Positions 35,833 through 44,596 of a stretch of 64,000 nucleotides of DNA are shown here, in pieces. A model generated the notes under the pieces. It made no database searches. It was not told the DNA's origin and saw only the letters and a program-made list of their open reading frames with translations. Within the stretch, counting starts at the first letter, position 1. Every line of letters begins with the position of its first letter. This DNA comes from Massilia sp. YIM B02443 (lineage in GTDB: Bacteria > Pseudomonadota > Gammaproteobacteria > Burkholderiales > Burkholderiaceae_D). Position numbers and translations under genes: made by a program. Location: contig NZ_JASNRA010000022.1 of assembly GCF_030411955.1 (NCBI RefSeq), positions 23,573-87,572 on the forward strand, read 5' to 3'.

Positions 35833-36648
35833 TCAGCTTCCTTCGAGCATTGCTCGCAGTTCGCGCAGGTAGCGCACGCCGGCCAGCGCCCGGCTGCCGT
35901 ACCACGACATCATCTCCCCATCGACCAGCAGCACCGGAATGCTGATCTGTTTCTCGAGCGCATCCGCATGCACCTGCGTGAAGCGATAGGGTTCGGTCGA
36001 CAGCAGCACCGCATCCAGTCCATTGACCAGTCGTTCGGACCACGAGAATACGGGGTAGCGCGCCGCGCCCAGCTCAGGCACGCGCCAGCCCAGCTCGGCC
36101 AGCATGGCGGCGATATAGGTGTCGCCCGACACGCTCATCCACGGATCCTGCCAGATGCAGTACAGCACCGTGCGCGGCGGTCCCGGCGGCAAGGCGCGCA
36201 GCGCCGCCAGTTCGCGCTCGAAGGCGGCGCACCAGCGCTCGGCCGCGGCCTCGACGCCAAAGATGGCGCCCATCAGGCGCGCCAGGTCGAGGTTGTCGGC
36301 CGGCGCCAGCGGATGCGTCACCACCACGTGCGGCACGAACCCGGCCAGCAGGTCGGCGGTCGGTTTTTCGTTTTCGTCGATGTTGACGATCACGTGGGTC
36401 GGCGCCACGCGCCGGATCTTGTCCAGGTTGACGTCCTTGGTGCCGCCCACCTTTGGAATCCCGGCCACCAGCGCTTTCGGGTGGATGCAAAAGCCGGTGC
36501 GGCCGACGATCTGCGGCGCCAGGCCCAGCTCGCACAGCAGTTCGGTAATCGACGGCACCAGCGACACGATGCGCGCATCGGGGGCGGGCGGATGCATGGT
36601 TCCGAGCGCATCCAAAGCCTGGCTTAAGGAAGATTGGGGATCAGTCAT
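35833..36648 (-). CDS. Cobalamin/iron-type substrate-binding protein (BtuF-like fold)
   Basis: A 271-residue protein with the helical-backbone metal-receptor fold: IVSLVPSITELLCELGLAPQIVGRT, GGTKDVNLDKIRRVAPTHVIVN, then SGDTYIAAMLAELGW and LLSTEPYRF. BtuF-like proteins bind vitamin B12 or metal chelates for an ABC importer. There is no signal peptide in the chosen frame and no transporter gene is near, so it may be cytoplasmic or act with a distant importer. ATG at 36648 fits the family; the open frame continues upstream without similarity. It is divergent from the GGDEF gene. Confidence 0.82.
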   Translation of the reverse strand: MTDPQSSLSQALDALGTMHPPAPDARIVSLVPSITELLCELGLAPQIVGRTGFCIHPKALVAGIPKVGGTKDVNLDKIRRVAPTHVIVNIDENEKPTADLLAGFVPHVVVTHPLAPADNLDLARLMGAIFGVEAAAERWCAAFERELAALRALPPGPPRTVLYCIWQDPWMSVSGDTYIAAMLAELGWRVPELGAARYPVFSWSERLVNGLDAVLLSTEPYRFTQVHADALEKQISIPVLLVDGEMMSWYGSRALAGVRYLRELRAMLEGS

Positions 36649-36736
36649 GGCATGATCAAAACATTGTCTATTACAGAAACACCGTTGCCGCACCGGCAAC
36701 CCGGAATACGCTATTATTCCGCAACTATCATCAGGT

Positions 36737-36760
36737 GTATCAATACGGGCGTATCGATAC
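36737..36760. promoter_or_regulatory. Paired GTATC-AATAC / GTATC-GATAC sites
   Basis: GTATCAATAC and the palindrome GTATCGATAC are separated by GGGC, in the divergent region 20 bases before the TTG start of the GGDEF gene. It looks like a tandem operator. Confidence 0.4.
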
Positions 36761-36779
36761 TCCGAACCAGAGGACACAC

Positions 36780-37742
36780 TTGGAACAGATCGGCACTTTC
36801 GGTGCGCACCGCACCACCATCGGCGACTTGCAGCTGTTTCGCGATGAAACCGACAGCACGGTCGCGCACATGCTGGCCAGCTGCGCGGTCGTGCGCATGG
36901 CAAAGGGCCGCCGCATCGAGGACGGCAGCCACGCGCGCCTGTACATCGTGCTGTCGGGCCAGCTCGAGATCGCACCCGACACCCACGCCGACGACGAAAG
37001 CGGCACCAGCTGCATCAATCCGGGCGAAAGCGCGGGCGAACAGGCGGTGCTGGACGACGCCGCCAACCTGGCCGCGATGACCGCGACCGAGGACACCGAA
37101 CTGCTGGTGATCGAGCCGGAACTGGTGTGGGAACTGATCGACCGCTCGCACGTGCTGGCGCGCAATCTGCTGCGCCTGATGTCGTTCCGCATCCGCGCCG
37201 CCAACGCGCTGCTGCGCCGGCGCCAGAAGCTGGGCGAGTTCTACCGCCAGCTGTCGCTCAACGACCCGCTCACCGGCCTGTACAACCGCGCCTGGCTGGG
37301 CGACATGCTGCCCAAGCTGGTGGGGCGCGCCTCGCAGGACAAGTCGCCGCTGTCGCTCATCATGATCGACCTCGACAACTTCAAGAACTTCAACGACACC
37401 CACGGCCACATCGCCGGCGATACCGCGCTCGGCGTGGCGGCCGAGCTGATCCGCAACACGCTGCGCCCGTCCGACTACGCCGTGCGCTACGGCGGCGAAG
37501 AGATGATGGCGGTGCTGCCGAATACCTCGCCGGAAATCGCGGCGATGGTGGCCGAGCGCCTGTGCCTGAAACTGCGCGCGGCGATCGTGTTCCCCGACAT
37601 GCGCCTGCCGCTGCCGCACCTGACCGGATCGTTCGGCATTGCCAGCCTCAAACCGGGCGACGACGAGCAGGCGCTGATTGCCGCCGCCGACGCCGCGCTG
37701 TACCGCGCCAAGGAAGCCGGCCGCGACCGCGTCTGCGACTGA
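36780..37742 (+). CDS. GGDEF diguanylate cyclase-type protein with cyclic-nucleotide-binding-like domain
   Basis: A 320-residue soluble protein. Residues ~10-130 have the beta-roll pattern of a cyclic-nucleotide-binding domain (ARLYIVLSGQLEIAP, GESAGEQAVLDDAANLAAMTATEDTELLVI). Residues ~160-318 are a GGDEF domain: DPLTGLYNRAWLG, IMIDLDNFKNFNDTHGH, and an active-site loop YGGEEMM instead of GG(D/E)EF. Such enzymes make cyclic di-GMP; the Met in the fifth position makes activity uncertain. An inhibitory RxxD site is not obvious before the motif. TTG at 36780 is chosen because AGAGGA lies 5 bases ahead; GTG at 36735 is the alternative. Control by cAMP or cGMP binding is inference. Confidence 0.85.
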   Translation: MEQIGTFGAHRTTIGDLQLFRDETDSTVAHMLASCAVVRMAKGRRIEDGSHARLYIVLSGQLEIAPDTHADDESGTSCINPGESAGEQAVLDDAANLAAMTATEDTELLVIEPELVWELIDRSHVLARNLLRLMSFRIRAANALLRRRQKLGEFYRQLSLNDPLTGLYNRAWLGDMLPKLVGRASQDKSPLSLIMIDLDNFKNFNDTHGHIAGDTALGVAAELIRNTLRPSDYAVRYGGEEMMAVLPNTSPEIAAMVAERLCLKLRAAIVFPDMRLPLPHLTGSFGIASLKPGDDEQALIAAADAALYRAKEAGRDRVCD

Positions 37743-38116
37743 ACGCTCCCGGGCCGCGCGGCCGTTCCGGCGCGCGCGGCCCCACCCTTCCCCGTCCCTA
37801 CTGCTGACCGTGACTGAACGGTGGTTCTGTGCCACCATGGCGGCCATTGAATCGTCACGGCAACACAAGAACAAGACATGAGCACGCATACCTTCCTCTG
37901 GCACTTATCATCGCAATTCGCAGTGTAAACAGCCTTAATCCTTCCTTCTTCAAGCCATTTTAAAGGGAAAGTTGTGCTCCCGAAAATTGTATGAAGTTCT
38001 TTTGTGTAAACAAGTTCCGCAAAAAACGCTAACTCAATGAGTTGTTTACACATTCCTTGGAATCAGCATAAATTCCTTTCGCGCAATCTTTCTTTATATT
38101 AACTACGTTGCTGCAG
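37743..38116. other. Junction of core DNA and island
   Basis: This 374-base gap begins with a GC-rich 10-bp hairpin (37751-37760 with 37773-37782) that could end the GGDEF transcript. From about 37,880 the composition becomes AT-rich and it reaches the left end of the IS5-family remnant. A minus-strand frame over 37,870-38,053 has a protein-like stretch but no recognised domain. No tRNA or clear attachment site was seen. Confidence 0.6.
37923..38051. repeat. Three GTGTAAACA motifs near the island edge
   Basis: The 9-mer GTGTAAACA occurs at 37923-37931 and 38004-38012 and inverted at 38043-38051, within 129 AT-rich bases. It may be a protein binding array or recombination site at the island end. 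Confidence 0.5.
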
Positions 38117-39169
38117 GGCTTTGTTGCACAAATCTGCGCACTGCACCTGAACGGGAGCACGGGTAAACTAGCGAGATGAGTGCGCCGGCAAAAACGAAGT
38201 ATCGAACGACCAACTGGAAAGAGTACAACGCAGCGTTGAAGGCGCGTGGCTCGCTGCTAATCTGGCTGGACTAAGACATGTGCTGGCACGGTAGTGCCAG
38301 CAGCAAGCGGGGTCGAAGCCCAAAGTACAGCGAGGCGGCGATTCTGTTCTGCCTGACGATCAAGGGTCTGTTCAATCTGCCCCTACGGCAGGCGATGGGG
38401 ATGTCGCAGAGCCTGCTCAAGCTGGCGGGTCTGGACTGGCAGGTTCCCGACTTCAGCACCGTCAGCCGGCGCCAGACGCACTTGGCGGTGACGATCGGGG
38501 CGCAGCCGACGACGACAGGATTGCACCTCCTGGTCGACAGCACCGGCATCAAGATGCTCGGCGAAGGCGAATGGAAGACGAAGAAACATGGCGCCGATTA
38601 TCGCCGCCAGTGGCGCAAGGTCCATCTTGGCATCGATGCCACTACACTGGAAATCCGGGCCATCGAAGTGACCGACAATGTGACCGGCGACGCGCCGATG
38701 CTGCCGTGCCTGCTCGACCAGATTGCCGATGACGAGGCCATCGCGAGCGTGAGTGGCGACGGCGCCTACGACACGAAAGGCTGTCACGAGGCCATTGCGC
38801 AGCGCAGTGCGCAAGCGATCATCCCGACACGCAGAAATGCCAAGCCATGGAAAGATCTGCGCCCCGGCGCCCCGGCGCCACAGCGCGTAATGCCATCCTT
38901 AATGCCACGCGCAGGCTTGGCCGGAAAATTTGGAAAAAGTGGACCGGTTATCATCGACGCAGTCTGGTAGAAACCAAAATGCGCTGCTTCAAGCTGCTCG
39001 GTGAACGCGTCATGGCGCGTGACTTCGACCGTCAGGTCGCCGAACTGCAGGTGCGTGCCGCAATCCTCAATCGCTTCACGCGATTGGGGACGCCTACTAC
39101 CGTGGCCATGCCATAAATTCGCATGGGGTTTGGGGTATTACGCGCTGAGCGTATTTATGCAACAAAGCC
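38117..39169. mobile_element. Decayed IS5-family insertion sequence
   Basis: Terminal inverted repeats GGCTTTGTTGCACAAAT (from 38118) and its inverted counterpart ATTTATGCAACAAAGCC (ending 39169) flank a broken transposase gene, giving an element of ~1.05 kb. The ends match the GGCTTTGTTGCA type of many IS5-family members. No target duplication is visible at the flanks, which fits an old insertion. It marks the left part of the island. Confidence 0.85.
38176..39116 (+). pseudogene. IS5-family transposase, disrupted by a stop codon and a frameshift
   Basis: The frame starts at 38176 (SAPAKTKYRTTNWKEYNAALKARG) and meets TAA at 38272, where relatives read through. It resumes with the IS5-type DDE domain: RGRSPKYSEAAILFCLTIKGLF, LLVDSTGIKMLGEGEW, and VSGDGAYDT. 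At about 38,866-38,882 the 8-base unit GCCCCGGC is present twice, shifting the frame; the remaining C-terminus with YHRRSLVETKMRCFK continues in another frame to 39116. Two independent lesions mean no active transposase is made, unless rare read-through and frameshifting act together. Confidence 0.9.
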
Positions 39170-39374
39170 GTCGAGATGGGGCGAGCCTGGCGACGGACAT
39201 CACATTCCTATCAGCGCGGACACTGTCTGCCTACACGTTCCAGCCGCTACGAAATACCTGGGCAAATCAGCATCTGTGCAAGCGGCAAATAAGCAGGTTG
39301 CAACTTTGCAGTTTTTTAATTAGTCTTTAAGCAAGGAATGGCCCTCATACTGTAGAGCACGCTAAGGGATGTCG

Positions 39375-42011
39375 ATGCAAATAATTCAAAAAATTGCTGC
39401 TTGGGCAGCTGGACAGCCCGCATGGATCGATGACGCCATTCGCAGGCTAGTGTCTGGGCCTCTCTCGCAAGTAGACTTGCGTGAGCTGGCAGACTTGGCC
39501 AAGTCCGAGCATGGGTTGCCGGATCCGCTTGGTAGGGCTGCGGTACGACTTGACCCTGCAACACTTCCAGCGACGTTAAATGATGGCATTGACGTTAACC
39601 TCCTTTCATTTCGAAATCCAGAGAATTTAAATGCGATCGCAACCAATCAAGCGCTGACATTCCACCCTAAGGGGCTAACAGTTGTATATGGCCACAATGG
39701 GGCCGGAAAGTCGGGATACGCACGTGCCTTGAAGAAAGCATGTCGCGCACGCAACGTAGAAAATATTCTTCCAGACGTTTACAGTGAATTCAAGGAAGTA
39801 GCCGCCACAGGCGCAACTCTCGAATGGAACGAGGGAGACAACCTCTTCTCGCACGCCTGGGCTACACACGCATCCCCTCCCGCACGACTTTCCCAGATCT
39901 CTGTATTCGATTCGCACTGCGCTCGTGTTTTCGTTGACAATCAAGCAAAAGTTCTCTTCGTCCCTGATGGAATGGACGTCATCCACGGCCTCTCTGACGC
40001 ACTAGGGCACATCCAACACCTGGTTGAAGCGGACCGAAAAACAAATCATTTTGATCACACTCAGCTGTACTCTCTCGCAGGCACCACGGCAGTGGGGACA
40101 GCTTACTCGAAGCTGGGCCGCAATAGCGATCCGGAGAAATTTAAAAAGCTTGCTGCCCTGTCTGCAGAGGAAGAGGCCGAGCGAAATGCACTCACTAAGC
40201 TTCTGCGAGACGAAGACCCAGCAAAGCTTGCGGCAGCAGTTCGCCGTAACGTTGCGCGGCTTCGTACGTTGCATTCTGAACTAGCCGCACTAGAGGCTCC
40301 GTTACGCGACGAGTCGCTCGGCAAGCTCTCTACAGCCTTCGTCTCGATGACGGCGGCAGAGACGGCCTCGAAGATGGCCGCTGACATGCTTCAGGCTGGA
40401 GGATGCCATGTGCTCGGCACCGGCTCGGAACCATGGGAACACCTACTACAAAGCGCAACAAAATTCGCTACTGGGGTGGCCTATCCAGGCCAGCCATTCC
40501 CAGGACCGGATGACGCTCATTGCGTACTGTGCCAACAACCACTCAGCGACGATGCATTCCGCAGACTGAAGTCGTTCGTTCAGTTCTTGGAAGCCGACGC
40601 ACAGAAAAAAGCAGGCGAGGCACGCGACCTTACAAAATCGCTATACCGAGCCGTTACGAGCCTCGACTTTGAGAGCTTCCCTTCTGATCGCGTACTGCTT
40701 GAGGAACTCCAAGACCATCAGCCTGCGCTGGTCGCTTCCATTCACCAGTACACAGCCGCACTGGCAGCGCGTCGAGTAAGCGTCACGTCGACGGCTGCAG
40801 ACCGCAAGGTCGCTGCGCAAGACGAACTGCCGCCCTCACCGGTCCTCGTACTCGTTGAAATCATCGAGAAGCAACTCGCTGAAGCAGTCAAGCTCGAAAC
40901 CGTGCTTACGCCCGAAGAGCGCGAACGCAAGAAAAAGGCACTCCTGGAGTTCGAAGCCCGGCTGACGCTGGCGCAGCTGCTCCCAAAGGTGCTTGAGGCC
41001 ATCGAATGGCACAAGGGCGACCACGCCTATGGAGAAGCAATAAAGGGATGTAGCACGCGCTCAGTTACTGCGATCGCGACGGCGCTTTATGAAGCGCATG
41101 TAACTGAGGAGCTGCGTGCGGCCTTCTCGCAGGAGTTGGCAGACCTTGGCCTTAGCAAACTCGATGTCGGGCTTGAGATGACCGGACAAAAAGGCGCGCG
41201 AATGCAGCAGCTGAAGCTCCGCACGATGCCGCAATATGCCCGTGCTAAAACGTCAGACATCCTCAGCGAGGGTGAGCAACGCGTCATTGCCATCGCCTTG
41301 TTCTTAGCAGAAGTCGGAATCGAGCCTGGCCGGTCTGGTCTTATTTTCGACGATCCAGTCTCGTCCTTGGACCATGTGCGCCGTGAGCGGATCGCAAAAA
41401 GGCTCGTGATGGAGGCAAAAAATCGGCAGATTATTGTATTTACCCATGACTTGGCATTTGCCTGGGCATTGAAAGACTTTGCTGAGGACTACGCAGTGAT
41501 TACGATGAGCCGACACGTATACGCCGCTGGATCGAGGAAGGGGTTCTGCACTGATGGACTACCCTTCGAAGCAAAGACCCTGGGCCCACGTGTCAACGAT
41601 CTACGCGAGCAAGCAAAGCGTGCGAAGACCGCACTCGACGAAAGAGGAGAGCACGATCTTTACAATGAGATTGTCCGTAGTGGATATCGGAAGATGCGAG
41701 ACACCTGGGAACTCCTAATCGAAGATCACCTATTTGCAGGCGCGGTAAAACGCTTTAGAAGATCCATCGAGACGATGAAACTGCGTTACGTATCAGTTAG
41801 CGATGAGGAAGCAAGCGCGGTGTACAACGGCATGTCCCGGTGTTCAAACTTCACGCACGAAGGCGGTGCCGAAGCTCCGCCGCCACTACCCTCGCCCGAC
41901 GAGTTTTTAGCCGACGTCGAAGAACTCGGAGCAGCATTAAAGCTCATCGACGACAACAAGAAATTGACCGAGAAACGTCGCCAAGCTCAGGGGCTGGCGG
42001 CTGCGGCCTGA
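39375..42011 (+). CDS. SMC/RloC-like AAA ATPase with zinc-hook motif
   Basis: An 878-residue ATPase of the AAA_13/ABC-type group. Walker A GHNGAGKS is at ~106-113, a CVLC zinc-hook-like pair (Cys383, Cys386) lies between coiled-coil stretches, the ABC signature LSEGEQ is at 630-635, and Walker B with D-loop GLIFDDPVSSLD is at 655-666, followed by the switch His in VFTHDLAF. The N-terminal ~60 residues (PAWIDDAIRRLVSGPLSQVDLRELADLA) are a small helical module common in stand-alone defence ATPases. The C-terminal ~170 residues may be an effector, but the RloC/PrrC nuclease triad cannot be identified with confidence. ATG 39375 has AAGGG at 7 bases; 39369 is an alternative. Role in phage defence is inferred from location and family. 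Confidence 0.82.
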   Translation: MQIIQKIAAWAAGQPAWIDDAIRRLVSGPLSQVDLRELADLAKSEHGLPDPLGRAAVRLDPATLPATLNDGIDVNLLSFRNPENLNAIATNQALTFHPKGLTVVYGHNGAGKSGYARALKKACRARNVENILPDVYSEFKEVAATGATLEWNEGDNLFSHAWATHASPPARLSQISVFDSHCARVFVDNQAKVLFVPDGMDVIHGLSDALGHIQHLVEADRKTNHFDHTQLYSLAGTTAVGTAYSKLGRNSDPEKFKKLAALSAEEEAERNALTKLLRDEDPAKLAAAVRRNVARLRTLHSELAALEAPLRDESLGKLSTAFVSMTAAETASKMAADMLQAGGCHVLGTGSEPWEHLLQSATKFATGVAYPGQPFPGPDDAHCVLCQQPLSDDAFRRLKSFVQFLEADAQKKAGEARDLTKSLYRAVTSLDFESFPSDRVLLEELQDHQPALVASIHQYTAALAARRVSVTSTAADRKVAAQDELPPSPVLVLVEIIEKQLAEAVKLETVLTPEERERKKKALLEFEARLTLAQLLPKVLEAIEWHKGDHAYGEAIKGCSTRSVTAIATALYEAHVTEELRAAFSQELADLGLSKLDVGLEMTGQKGARMQQLKLRTMPQYARAKTSDILSEGEQRVIAIALFLAEVGIEPGRSGLIFDDPVSSLDHVRRERIAKRLVMEAKNRQIIVFTHDLAFAWALKDFAEDYAVITMSRHVYAAGSRKGFCTDGLPFEAKTLGPRVNDLREQAKRAKTALDERGEHDLYNEIVRSGYRKMRDTWELLIEDHLFAGAVKRFRRSIETMKLRYVSVSDEEASAVYNGMSRCSNFTHEGGAEAPPPLPSPDEFLADVEELGAALKLIDDNKKLTEKRRQAQGLAAAA

Positions 42012-42101
42012 TTTCATATTGCCGCTGGAAGTGCATAAGGTATCGGTAAACCTCGTACTTTTAGCGATCACGTTACCCTATTAATACTATACGAGTGATC
42101 T

Positions 42102-43265
42102 ATGCCGAATGGGCTACCTAGTGCAGCTGAACTTATAGCGCAGCGCGCCGTTACATTTTTCTCCATAGATACAGACGTTATTCAAGCACTTGGATATAAG
42201 TTTGAAGACGGCGCTCTACGCGCCTTGCATTTACAACGTCCTGCTTGGCTCAAAGTTTGCCTTACAGACGTTGTTCAGAAAGAGGTCATGGACCATCGAA
42301 TGGACCCTGTCGTGCAAGCGGCTCAAGAGCTCCAATCAGCACTCACAAAAATTCAGCGACTATCAAAAATAGATATAAAGCCAGCTTCCGAAGTCATAGA
42401 TGGTATGCCCTTCGAGAGTGAGGCTCGAAATCGGTTTGAACTTGAGTTCAATAATTTTGTATCGAGGCTATCTGGCCAGGTACTCCCGCTGGACGGAGTA
42501 GACCTGGCAGCAAATTTGTTTTCACGATATTTCGGCGGGGAAGCACCTTTTGAAAAAAGAAAAGACAAGAAATTTGAGTTTCCGGATGCTGCCGCTCTAT
42601 TAGTCCTGGAATCATACGCCAAAAGTCATAGAACTCGAGGAATTCTAATTTCAAAAGATAACGGATGGGCTAATTTTTCAGAAAATTCGGACTGGCTATA
42701 TTGCGTCAAATCGCTAGACGAATTTGTCTCGCTTTTTGAGTCAGAAGGAGAAAATGCAGATCTCGTTAAATCCAAGATAAGAGAAGGATTAAATGCACGT
42801 GAAAACGATTTTTTCCTTCAAATCGAGTCTGCGTTGGAACGCGACGTGGAAAATGCTACTTGGCGAGTTGATGACATTTATTCAGGACTTGGGTTAAGAG
42901 TCGAAGCGTACGTCAGTGGCGTTGGCTACGCTAATTCATACCTTGATTCAGATAATATTAAAGTATGGTTCGTTGAACATGACCCATCATTATGCACGGT
43001 CGAATTACAAGTTTCTGTCGAGGTTAATCTAGAGATAGAAGTCGAATACTACCAATACGACACTATCGACCATGATGACATGAATGTGGCTTCCGATTAC
43101 CTGTCACGAGAGGCCACCCTTGACTTAGATGTATTTCTGACATGCAAGGGCGATCTACTTCGAGATAGCGTTGACGACTGGGTAATTGACGTTACTATTT
43201 CTGGCGGTCGCTATCTACTTGATGTAGGAGAAGTGAATCCTGATTTCGGACGAGAAGAATATTAA
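42102..43265 (+). CDS. PIN-domain protein (DUF4935-like)
   Basis: A 387-residue protein. The N-terminal ~200 residues form a PIN-type nuclease fold with acidic residues in the expected order: Asp23 (FFSIDTDVIQ), Glu61 (VVQKEVMDH), Asp162 (FEFPDAAALL) and Asp186 (ILISKDNGW). Such domains are Mg2+-dependent RNases, often in toxins and defence. The C-terminal ~170 residues are beta-rich (LEIEVEYYQYDTID, DVTISGGRYLLD) without a recognised domain. It lies 90 bases after the ATPase gene and is clearly AT-richer, so co-transfer is not certain. No separate antitoxin is seen. Confidence 0.8.
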   Translation: MPNGLPSAAELIAQRAVTFFSIDTDVIQALGYKFEDGALRALHLQRPAWLKVCLTDVVQKEVMDHRMDPVVQAAQELQSALTKIQRLSKIDIKPASEVIDGMPFESEARNRFELEFNNFVSRLSGQVLPLDGVDLAANLFSRYFGGEAPFEKRKDKKFEFPDAAALLVLESYAKSHRTRGILISKDNGWANFSENSDWLYCVKSLDEFVSLFESEGENADLVKSKIREGLNARENDFFLQIESALERDVENATWRVDDIYSGLGLRVEAYVSGVGYANSYLDSDNIKVWFVEHDPSLCTVELQVSVEVNLEIEVEYYQYDTIDHDDMNVASDYLSREATLDLDVFLTCKGDLLRDSVDDWVIDVTISGGRYLLDVGEVNPDFGREEY

Positions 43266-43363
43266 TTCAAGAATCATCTGCACTCAGAAAAGGTTTTCAT
43301 AGCGTCGATGCCACATTCGTTTAGAATCACATTCCAAATTACCACCTAAATTTTTAAATTTTT

Positions 43364-44410
43364 ATGTGCTCAGATAGATTTACCAATGTCACTTGGAACC
43401 AACATTTTGTCTCACAAGCAGAGCAAAAATTTAATTCACAAAATCCGGAGAGCAATAAGTCGACCATCTACTATTTTGAAATCTTGGATAACGGCCTTTC
43501 CCCACCGACAATCAAATGTGAGGGGAAGAAGAAAGTGGAATCGACATTTGCCGAAAGAGATCTGTTTACGATAAAGAAACTTTCAGGCAAAGACCGAGTA
43601 AATTTAGAAAAATTATTTCATCGATACGAGGGCGAGTATGCAAATCACAACCGCAATCTGTTAAGAATTGTCAGATGCGCGCGCAGGGGAAAAGACAACA
43701 ACGTCATTTTTATAAATTGGGCTGGCATAACCAATGAACTCCAATTTATCTATAAACATAAAATAATGGGTTGGATAAGAAACCCATATAAGATAAAGGA
43801 AATAATACGCATATTTGGACCATCCTCAAATGCGGTTATAGCTAGTGCGGATGCGCTCAATTTATATCAATCTATAACCAATATCGAAGAGCGTGAAATT
43901 TCCTATATTTGCTCGAAATTTGACATCTCCTTCGAAGAATATAAGACTTGGATAAAAATAATTATATTGTTCTTATATTTTGAAAAAGAGGGCGAAAAAA
44001 CCATACTCGACGACTATATTGAACAATTTTTTTCTGCGAACGAATTAAGGACGTCCGGCCAAATTCATTATTTCGACGATGCCGCCCCTCTTTTACCAGA
44101 TGTCGGGATCGCCATCGACGGTGAAGAGGGCAACCATATCTTCTACATCAACATATCTAAAAACTGCTTCATGGTTATTCAGCATGTGGAGCTCGCGGGC
44201 AGATACTCTCAAGATGTATTGACGCGGATGAATATCGACCCTAAAGATGTCGCGGCACTACTTCCTAATTTACGTGGAAATAAATCCATCAAGCTCTATT
44301 CAAATAATTTAGAAATGCTTGCTGGCTACAATCAAATTTGCGTCAAATCTTCCAAATTTGCTGTTCTCTGCGCGTCATCTACTGTTCATGGCCTTGATTT
44401 CATCTCGTGA
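43364..44410 (+). CDS. AT-rich gene of unknown function
   Basis: A 348-residue protein, not recognised. It opens with NVTWNQHFVSQAEQKFN, a His/Gln-rich start that weakly recalls DUF4238-type proteins, and contains NRNLLRIVRCARRGKDNNVIF and KIIILFLYFEKEGEKTILDDYIEQFF. The middle is helical and the C-terminus beta-rich (GNHIFYINISKNCFMVIQHVEL). No signal peptide. Base composition is the most AT-rich of the window with many A/T third positions, indicating recent transfer. Lying between a PIN gene and a CD-NTase gene makes a defence role likely but unproved. Confidence 0.65.
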   Translation: MCSDRFTNVTWNQHFVSQAEQKFNSQNPESNKSTIYYFEILDNGLSPPTIKCEGKKKVESTFAERDLFTIKKLSGKDRVNLEKLFHRYEGEYANHNRNLLRIVRCARRGKDNNVIFINWAGITNELQFIYKHKIMGWIRNPYKIKEIIRIFGPSSNAVIASADALNLYQSITNIEEREISYICSKFDISFEEYKTWIKIIILFLYFEKEGEKTILDDYIEQFFSANELRTSGQIHYFDDAAPLLPDVGIAIDGEEGNHIFYINISKNCFMVIQHVELAGRYSQDVLTRMNIDPKDVAALLPNLRGNKSIKLYSNNLEMLAGYNQICVKSSKFAVLCASSTVHGLDFIS

Positions 44411-44596
44411 ACACCATTTTAGATTAACCGATGAGATTCCCTTGGGCTCTCAAAGGCTAAGCTAGCCTCGTGGTGGCCTTGCAGTTATAGCAGAGTAAAT
44501 TGTATCTCAGTCGGCTGGCGGATTCTATGCTGGAAAATGTCAAGCCGCTGCCACTGCTGGCCTGAAAATACTTTGAACTCCCTGATTTCAAAAACA

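Noticed and set aside
37487-38053. Minus-strand frame whose first ~60 codons look protein-like at the island edge
   Set aside because: Most of the frame is antisense to the GGDEF gene, the front part has no recognisable family, and the ribosome binding site is poor; it could be a small remnant only.
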